In this document: positions 15,069 to 20,167 of the stretch, piece after piece
Layout of the letters: every line of letters begins with the position of its first letter
How positions within the stretch are numbered: position 1 is the first letter of the stretch
From: an uncultured bacterium
GTDB lineage: Bacteria > Actinomycetota > Coriobacteriia > Coriobacteriales > Coriobacteriaceae
Direction of reading: 5' to 3'
NCBI GenBank assembly: GCA_905214425.1
Contig: CAJMLY010000032.1
Span: 1-20,167 of the forward strand
DNA length: 20,167 nt
Notes under the pieces: generated by a model
What the model was told of the DNA's origin: nothing
The model's input: only the letters and a program-made list of their open reading frames with translations
Database searches by the model: none
Translations under genes and position numbers: made by a program

Positions 15069-15099
15069 ACGATAGCATTTCTTAAAGTTGTTTAAACCG
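15069..15099 (-). promoter_or_regulatory. GntR-gene promoter and operator
   Basis: On the minus strand TG-C-TATCGT is an extended -10 (TATCGT at 15069-15074). GTTTAAAC (15090-15097), within TTGTTTAAAC, covers the -35 position, as the operator before the ABC operon does with the same -10 sequence. This suggests autoregulation. Confidence 0.5.
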
Positions 15100-15196
15100 A
15101 ATATCGGTAAAGCGACAGGATTTAACCGTTGACGGTTTCTGTCATGCCCAAATCGGTTTCGCTCAAAACTGCCGGTACGACAATCGTCTGGTCCTC

Positions 15197-15220
15197 TACA
15201 ATGAATCCATTGTTTAAACG
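15197..15220 (+). promoter_or_regulatory. PTS-gene promoter and operator
   Basis: TACAAT (15197-15202) is a candidate -10; no clear -35 is seen. TTGTTTAAACG (15210-15220), holding the GTTTAAAC octamer, begins 7 bases after it, so a bound regulator would sit on the start of transcription. Confidence 0.5.
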
Positions 15221-15262
15221 TTTCCCCACGCGCAACGCGCCTCGATATTCGGAAGGCAGAAC

Positions 15263-17713
15263 ATGCTGCAAAAAATCCAACGCTTTGGCGGGGCAATGTT
15301 CGCTCCCGCCATGCTGTTTTCTATATCAGGCCTCATGGTCGGCGTCTCCGCTCTCGCAACGACTGCGGACATCGTCGGCGATCTCGCCGTATACGGAACC
15401 CCTTGGTACGTTTTTTGGACCATCATCCAGCGCGGCTCGTGGACGGTCTTTAAGCGCCTTCCGCTCCTTTTTGCTGTAGCGCTGCCCATCGGCCTTGCCC
15501 AAAAACAACCGGCACGTTGCTGCCTCGAGGCACTCGTGGCCTATTTTGCCTACTGCTTCTTTTTGAGCGAGATCATTAAGCTGAGCGGAGACAATCTTGG
15601 ACTTAAGTACCCGTCGTCTTTGACCTCCGCTAGCGGTATCACCGTCATCGACGGCATCAAGACGCTCGACACCGGCATTATCGGCCCGCTGGCGGTATCG
15701 GCAACCGTCGTCGCCATCCATGACCGCTTCTACGATGCCAAGATTCCCGATTGGCTCGGCACCTTCTCGGGCTCCTCGCTGGTCTACCTCATTAGCTTTT
15801 TTGCCGTGTTTGCCCTTGCCGCTATCTCGGCCGCCATCGTGCCCCACGTATACGATGTAACCGATACGCTGCGTCACGCGCTTGCAGGCGTCGGTCCCTT
15901 TGGCGTGGGCATCTTTGTCTTTTTAGAACGAGCACTCGAGCCCTTTGGCCTGCACCACCTGCTCTACATGCCGATCTACTACGACAACCTGGTCATTAAC
16001 GACGGCATCTACGCCACGTGGAGCAGTTTGCTCCCCATCCTCTCCCATAGCACGCGCCCCCTTAATGAGCTTGCGCCGTGGGCCGGTTTTACCGCCACCG
16101 GCTGGGTCAAAGTCTTTGGCCTTCCTGCCATCGCAGCTGCGTTCTACTCCACCGCAAAACCCGAGCGCCGCGCCGGCCTCAGGGTCATCCTTGCTCCCGC
16201 CATCATCGCCTCGGTGGTTTGCGGCGTTACCGAGCCACTCGAGTTTCTCTTTATGTTCACCCACCCCGGGCTCTTTTTGCTCTACGCCGTCTTATCGTCT
16301 TGCCTTGCCACAGCCATGAATCTCTTTGGCATCGTCGGCATCTTCTCGGGCGGCCTCATGGAGATGGCAGCCTTCAACTTTATTCCGCTCATGCGCACGC
16401 ATGCCGGTGCCTATCTTTTGGCGCTCGGTATCGGCCTTGCCTTTAGCCTCATCTTTTTTGTTAGTTTTCGAGCACTCATCTTGGTCTATGACCTTAAGAC
16501 GCCGGGCCGCGAGAATCATGTCGCCAATCGCGCGGCAATCGATTGTTTAACGGGAAGCGACTTTGCCAAAGAGCAATCTCCCAATGACGAGGTCAATAGT
16601 CGATCCGATCAAGATCACGTCCTCGCTGAGCGGGTAATTCAGCTTTTAGGTGGCGTTGGCAATATCGTGGGCGCAACCAACTGCGCCACGCGCCTGCGCG
16701 TCGAGGTCGCAGACCCTTCCATCGTTGCAGATAACGCGTCGTTTGTCGCGGTGGGCGCCAAGGGCCTCATCATTACGGGCAAGACCGCCCAGGTGATAAT
16801 CGGCATCTCCGTTCCCCGCGTTAAGGAGCATTTTGACCAGATCATGGGCCTCGAGCCGGGATTTGCGCCCACCACCTCGGCCTCCCCTGCCGCCAGCGCA
16901 GCCCATAAGCGCGGCGACATCTGCTTCTTCGATATCGACGGAACGCTCGCCTGGCAAGACCCCAGGCTCGCCCAAGACCTTCCCGAAGACGAGCGGGACC
17001 TCTCCCCCTATCCCAACGAGGCGGTTTCGCAGGCAATCCGCGATTTCGTTGCAAACGGCAACATGGCCTTTATCTGTACGGGGCGCACCCTCAGTTGCAT
17101 CCACCCCAAACTTCTTGAGCTGCCCTGGACCGGCATCGTCTGTCTTGCGGGCGGTTATGCCGAGATCAACGGACACGCAATTCGTGATCTGTCGATGACG
17201 CCCAGTATGCTGCAGCGTCTTGCCCCCTATCTTGAGCAGTCGGGCGAAGTCATCCGCTTTGAGGGCCTCAACGGCGTCGTGCGCATGAGTGCCGATGCCC
17301 CCGATGCTCCCGGATACGCGCGCACCTTGGGCGACGCAGTCACGCAGCTGCAACATTACAGTGCCTACAAGATCTTGATGTCTACATCGCTCGCCAACCA
17401 CATCGCTCAAGATAAGGCACTTGAGCCGCTGTTGTGCTTTAACGAGCTCGAACTCGAGGTAACCGAAATCTCGCCCCGCGAATGCACGAAGCGCGGGGGC
17501 ATCCAGTCTGTACTCGACGCCCTCGATCCCCACCATGGAACCGTATACGGCATCGGCGATGCCAGCAATGACGTCTCGCTGATGAACGCCGTCGATGTCG
17601 GTATCGCCATGGGCAACGCGCCGGACTATCTCAAGGATAAGGCCGATTACGTGACCGACACCGTCGATCACGACGGCGTCGTTGCGGCGCTCGAGCATTT
17701 TAGGCTGATTTAG
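15263..17713 (+). CDS. PTS alpha-glucoside-type EIIC-EIIB fused to Cof-type HAD phosphatase
   Basis: 816-residue three-part protein. Residues 1 to about 425 are a glucose-superfamily EIIC membrane channel, closest in look to alpha-glucoside types (MalP/GlvC/AglA): QKIQRFGGAMF, DGIKTLDTGIIG, FLERALEPFGLHHLLY, GVTEPLEFLFMF. Residues about 450-535 are EIIB with the phosphorylated cysteine C474 in GATNCATRLRVEV. After an Ala/Ser/Pro linker, residues about 552-816 form a HAD hydrolase of the Cof (IIB) type, with motif I DIDGT (D557, D559), motif II CTGRT, a lysine in the KRGG segment and motif IV GDASND. All catalytic residues look intact. It should import a sugar as its 6-phosphate and may dephosphorylate it. 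No EIIA is in the window, so a general EIIA must serve. GGAAGG precedes the ATG by 6 bases. Divergent from the TreR-like gene. Confidence 0.92.
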   Translation: MLQKIQRFGGAMFAPAMLFSISGLMVGVSALATTADIVGDLAVYGTPWYVFWTIIQRGSWTVFKRLPLLFAVALPIGLAQKQPARCCLEALVAYFAYCFFLSEIIKLSGDNLGLKYPSSLTSASGITVIDGIKTLDTGIIGPLAVSATVVAIHDRFYDAKIPDWLGTFSGSSLVYLISFFAVFALAAISAAIVPHVYDVTDTLRHALAGVGPFGVGIFVFLERALEPFGLHHLLYMPIYYDNLVINDGIYATWSSLLPILSHSTRPLNELAPWAGFTATGWVKVFGLPAIAAAFYSTAKPERRAGLRVILAPAIIASVVCGVTEPLEFLFMFTHPGLFLLYAVLSSCLATAMNLFGIVGIFSGGLMEMAAFNFIPLMRTHAGAYLLALGIGLAFSLIFFVSFRALILVYDLKTPGRENHVANRAAIDCLTGSDFAKEQSPNDEVNSRSDQDHVLAERVIQLLGGVGNIVGATNCATRLRVEVADPSIVADNASFVAVGAKGLIITGKTAQVIIGISVPRVKEHFDQIMGLEPGFAPTTSASPAASAAHKRGDICFFDIDGTLAWQDPRLAQDLPEDERDLSPYPNEAVSQAIRDFVANGNMAFICTGRTLSCIHPKLLELPWTGIVCLAGGYAEINGHAIRDLSMTPSMLQRLAPYLEQSGEVIRFEGLNGVVRMSADAPDAPGYARTLGDAVTQLQHYSAYKILMSTSLANHIAQDKALEPLLCFNELELEVTEISPRECTKRGGIQSVLDALDPHHGTVYGIGDASNDVSLMNAVDVGIAMGNAPDYLKDKADYVTDTVDHDGVVAALEHFRLI

Positions 17714-17826
17714 GCACGCTCCATCAAACGCACGCCCGTTGTCCTAAATCGCCAAAACTGCCGCGCTAAACGCCCTGATGTGGCAATATGTTGTCTGCAT
17801 ATTGCATCAATGCAACCTCAGAAAGA

Positions 17827-18852
17827 ATGCGAGAACCCGTGTCCAGTCCGTTTACCAGCTTTTTAGCCCAGCACTTTGACCAGATTAACGACTATCTGGC
17901 CACGTTCTTTGACGGACAGGCGACCTCTGCCGATATCGAGCGCTACCTGTATGCGCCGCTCTCGGCTTTTACGGCCAACGCCGGCAAGCGCCACCGCCCG
18001 CTTATCTGTATGCTCGCCGCAACCGCAGTGGGCGGCAGCTTTGAGAGCGCCCGCAGCGCCGCGGCAGCCATCGAGCATTTCCAGTCGGGCGCGCTGATCC
18101 ACGACGACATCGCCGACAACGGACAGCTTCGTCGAGGCAAGCCCTGCATGCACCTTACCGAGGGCACGGGCCTTGCCATCAATTGTGGCGACCTGGCGCT
18201 CACCATGGTCACCAAGACGGTTCTCGACGACCCTACGTTTGAGTCCGACGTGAAGCTGCGCGTGCTCCACGAGCTTACCGAGATGATCGTCCGCACCATC
18301 GAGGGTCAAGCACTCGACCTGGGTTGGGTCCGTGACGGGCGCTTTGATATCTCGGTTGATGACTACCTGGACATGGCGACGCACAAGACCGCGTTTTACA
18401 GCGGAGCCACGCCGCTTGCCGCCGGAGCCATTATCGGCGGCGGCAGCGATAAGCAAATCGAAGCGCTGCGCGCCTTTGGCCTGCACACGGGCCTTGCCTT
18501 TCAGATTCAGGACGACCTGCTCAACCTTGTCGGCACTAAGGAAGCCGCCAACAAGGACTTCCGCACCGACATCACCGAGGGCAAGCGCACGCTTGTCGCC
18601 GTACACGCCCTCTCTGATGAGCGCCACCACGACGAGGTCGAGGCGATTCTTTCCTCGGGCACCGATGATCCCGCGCAGCTCGCACACGCCGTGGAGATCT
18701 TCCAGGAAACCGGCTCCATCGATTACGCCCACACTTACGCGCTCGACCTGACCGCTAAGGCCAAAGCGGCCATCGAGAACGTTGAGCTTGATCCGCACGC
18801 ACGCGAGCTGCTCCTCTCCATGGCAGATTTCTTTGTGGAGCGCCTTAACTAA
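17827..18852 (+). CDS. Trans-polyprenyl diphosphate synthase
   Basis: 341-residue all-helical prenyltransferase that adds isopentenyl diphosphate to allylic diphosphates. Seen: GKRHRPLI (binds the diphosphate), the first Asp-rich motif HDDIAD (D93, D94, D97), RRGKP after it, KTAFYSGATPLAAGA, and the second motif FQIQDDLLN (D229, D230). The last Asp of the second motif is Asn. The first motif lacks the two-residue insertion of bacterial farnesyl synthases, and the fifth residue before it is Gly, so by the chain-length rule a medium or long product (a quinone side chain or GGPP-like) is likelier than FPP. The start is uncertain: ATG 17827, GTG 17839 (MSSPFTSF) and ATG 17788 are all in frame, none with a strong ribosome-binding site. 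Probably monocistronic. Confidence 0.9.
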   Translation: MREPVSSPFTSFLAQHFDQINDYLATFFDGQATSADIERYLYAPLSAFTANAGKRHRPLICMLAATAVGGSFESARSAAAAIEHFQSGALIHDDIADNGQLRRGKPCMHLTEGTGLAINCGDLALTMVTKTVLDDPTFESDVKLRVLHELTEMIVRTIEGQALDLGWVRDGRFDISVDDYLDMATHKTAFYSGATPLAAGAIIGGGSDKQIEALRAFGLHTGLAFQIQDDLLNLVGTKEAANKDFRTDITEGKRTLVAVHALSDERHHDEVEAILSSGTDDPAQLAHAVEIFQETGSIDYAHTYALDLTAKAKAAIENVELDPHARELLLSMADFFVERLN

Positions 18853-18897
18853 CGGGGGTTATAAAACCTGTCAGCAGCGTATTTAGGCACAACTTGC

Positions 18898-18903
18898 TAC
18901 ACT
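18898..18903 (+). promoter_or_regulatory. Possible -10 box for the peptidoglycan-binding gene
   Basis: TACACT, 88 bases before the ATG, in a 138-bp gap after the prenyltransferase stop. No clear -35 and no terminator hairpin are seen in the gap, so cotranscription is possible. Confidence 0.25.
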
Positions 18904-18990
18904 GTTGAGTGCATGTTTATGCATCCCTTTGCGTTGTCTATCCGACAGACGCTCAAATAGTACGAATGGTACGCCGAAAGGGGTTCGTTC

Positions 18991-19896
18991 ATGGAACCTA
19001 TTACAACGGGCATGCAAGGAGCAGCCGTCGAGGACGTGCAGTCTCGTCTCCTGCAGCTCGGCTACACGATTGATGCCGCCGAAGTCACCGACAAGTACTT
19101 TGGAGCCACCACTGAGCAGGCCGTCAGCACTTTCAGGCTCGACAGCGGCCTTGCTGTTGGTCATGCCGTCGATATCCCCTGTTGGAGCGCCCTTGTAGAC
19201 GCTTCGTATAAGCTGGGCGACCGCACCCTCTATCTGCGCATGCCCAATTTTCACGGCGCCGATGTGCAGGCCCTGCAGCGCGCTCTCAACGTTTTGGGCT
19301 TTGCCTGTGGCGAAGACGACGGCTACTTTGGTCCGCATACCGAGGCCGCCCTGCAGCAGTTCCAGGAAAATGTCGGCCTGTTTGCCGACGGCATGGCCTT
19401 CCAGGACACCTACGCCTACATCAACCGCCTGCACCATGTGTGGGAGGGCAAGCCCTCGGTCACCGAAGCCGAGTCCCGCATCGGTTTTGCTCGCGCCGCC
19501 AACGTGCTCGAGCGCTTCCAGATTGCCGTTATCGGCGAGGACCCCATCGCACGCAGTGTTGCGTCGCGCATGTGGAATATCGCCACGGCAACGACCGACA
19601 ACAGCGGCATGATGCTCTGCGACTCCGAGGTCCCAACCGACGTTGACCTGGTACTCGAGATCGCAAGCGACGAGCTGCCCGCCGACGCCGCACCGCGCGC
19701 CACGATTGCCCTCGCCGAGTGCCACAACCTGGCCCAGCGCATCCGCACTGCCAATGTCGCCGCGCAGCAGAAGCCGGCACGCATTCGCATTGAGCTCACG
19801 GGCATGACGCGCTACAACGGCACCTTCACGGCCAGCGACGCGCAGACACTCGCCGTACGCCTGCTCGATGGCGTTTGCGATGCCCTCGCAGATTAG
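18991..19896 (+). CDS. Tandem peptidoglycan-binding-domain protein with unrecognised C-terminal region
   Basis: 301-residue protein with no signal peptide or membrane segment. Two PG_binding_1 repeats: residues about 5-65 (GMQGAAVEDVQSRLLQLGY...YFGATTEQAV) and about 75-148 (LGDRTLYLRMPNFHGADVQALQRALNVLGF..., DGYFGPHTEAALQQFQ). The linker LGDR and the second repeat closely resemble the front half of actinobacterial CwlM, a cytoplasmic amidase-like regulator of MurA. Residues about 165-301, where CwlM has its amidase_3 domain, show alternating strands and helices (FQIAVIGEDPIA, DVDLVLEIAS, RIRIELTGM) but none of the zinc-binding His/Glu motifs, so it may be a degenerate amidase or a different fold. 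AAAGGGG lies 7 bases before the ATG. A regulatory, non-catalytic role is inference. Confidence 0.8.
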   Translation: MEPITTGMQGAAVEDVQSRLLQLGYTIDAAEVTDKYFGATTEQAVSTFRLDSGLAVGHAVDIPCWSALVDASYKLGDRTLYLRMPNFHGADVQALQRALNVLGFACGEDDGYFGPHTEAALQQFQENVGLFADGMAFQDTYAYINRLHHVWEGKPSVTEAESRIGFARAANVLERFQIAVIGEDPIARSVASRMWNIATATTDNSGMMLCDSEVPTDVDLVLEIASDELPADAAPRATIALAECHNLAQRIRTANVAAQQKPARIRIELTGMTRYNGTFTASDAQTLAVRLLDGVCDALAD

Positions 19897-19934
19897 GTAA
19901 ACTAAACGAGTTGCTTTTGGGCAACACCACACAT

Positions 19935-20009
19935 TGGGACGTAGTTCAACGGTAGAACTCCGGTTTTTGGTGCCGGCTGTTGGGGGTTCGAATCCCTCCG
20001 TCCCAGCCA
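19935..20009 (+). tRNA. tRNA-Gln (anticodon UUG), CCA encoded
   Basis: A full cloverleaf can be drawn: acceptor TGGGACG/CGTCCCA, D-arm GTTC/GAAC with AACGGTA loop, anticodon stem CCGGT/GCCGG with loop TTTTGGT giving anticodon TTG (19967-19969), T-arm GGGGG-TTCGAAT-CCCTC, discriminator G and encoded CCA. Confidence 0.96.
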
Positions 20010-20018
20010 TTAAAACTG

Positions 20019-20055
20019 AGCGCCCTAAGCCCATAACGGCCCAGGGCGCTTTCTT
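20019..20055 (+). terminator. Intrinsic terminator of tRNA-Gln
   Basis: AGCGCCCT (20019-20026) pairs with AGGGCGCT (20043-20050), followed by TTCTT, 10 bases after the tRNA 3' end. Confidence 0.85.
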
Positions 20056-20059
20056 GTGG

Positions 20060-20167
20060 GCAAGCGGAGGAATTCGAACCCGCAAGGGTGCGGAGCTGAG
20101 GAAACGCGAAGCGTTTTCCAGCGCAGCACGCAAGGAGCGAAGCGACGCAGCGGGGCGCGGCCGCCGA
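20060..20167. other. GC-rich tail with tRNA T-arm-like stretch
   Basis: On the minus strand 20062-20086 reads as GCGGG-TTCGAAT-TCCTC plus acceptor-like bases, resembling the T-arm and 3' end of a tRNA, but the stem has a mismatch and no D-arm or matching 5' acceptor strand is found before the window ends. A hairpin GGAAACGC/GCGTTTTCC (about 20099-20119) and repeated GCGAAGCG follow. No gene is seen. Confidence 0.3.

Noticed and set aside
18883..20133. Minus-strand open frame across the PG-binding gene and tRNA
   Set aside because: It runs through the tRNA-Gln gene, giving the known artefact peptide EGFEPPTAGT, and is antisense to a better gene.
20060..20150. Complete minus-strand tRNA
   Set aside because: No D-arm, no acceptor partner for the 3' strand and a mismatched T-stem.

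Overview
The window looks like a chromosomal segment of a high-GC, anaerobic gut actinobacterium of class Coriobacteriia, most likely Collinsella or a close relative. This is inferred from base composition, the style of the proteins (Tat-type signals, CUT1 ABC transporter, alpha-glucoside PTS) and the gene mix; no rRNA or marker gene settles it.

Layout. 1-214: no gene; a 31-bp perfect inverted repeat. 215-2389: a LacI-family regulator (minus) divergent from murB (plus). 2390-2611: a terminator and a large nested inverted repeat. 2612-3817: a secreted coiled-coil plus CHAP/NlpC-type cell-wall hydrolase (minus). 4084-5145: galE. 5366-9267: malQ then glgP (plus). 9268-9641: convergent gap with terminators and a duplicated CTGTAACA...TGTTACAG palindrome. 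9642-14007: a minus-strand CUT1 sugar ABC transporter operon (binding protein, two permeases, ATPase). 14314-15033: a GntR/UTRA regulator of TreR type (minus). 15263-17713: a three-part protein, PTS EIIC-EIIB fused to a Cof-type HAD phosphatase. 17827-18852: a trans-polyprenyl diphosphate synthase. 18991-19896: a cytoplasmic-looking protein with two peptidoglycan-binding domains and an unrecognised C-terminal region. 19935-20009: tRNA-Gln(UUG), followed by a terminator and a GC-rich tail.

How it fits together. The centre (5.2-17.7 kb) reads as an alpha-glucan island. The ABC system would import maltodextrins; MalQ and the phosphorylase would turn them into glucose and glucose-1-phosphate. The PTS fusion would import an alpha-glucoside as a 6-phosphate, and its own HAD domain could remove the phosphate to release free disaccharide to the same enzymes. 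Matches to the GT-N-TA-N-AC consensus of HutC/TreR-type GntR regulators lie before malQ, before gntR, before the PTS gene and (one exact, one near match) before the ABC operon, so one regulator may control all of them. The flanking genes serve cell-wall synthesis and remodelling (murB, the hydrolase, the peptidoglycan-binding protein), nucleotide-sugar supply (galE) and isoprenoid synthesis.

The items most worth a second look are the transporter-phosphatase fusion, the shared operator set, the peptidoglycan-binding protein whose front half resembles CwlM, and three intergenic inverted-repeat elements that are not ordinary terminators.
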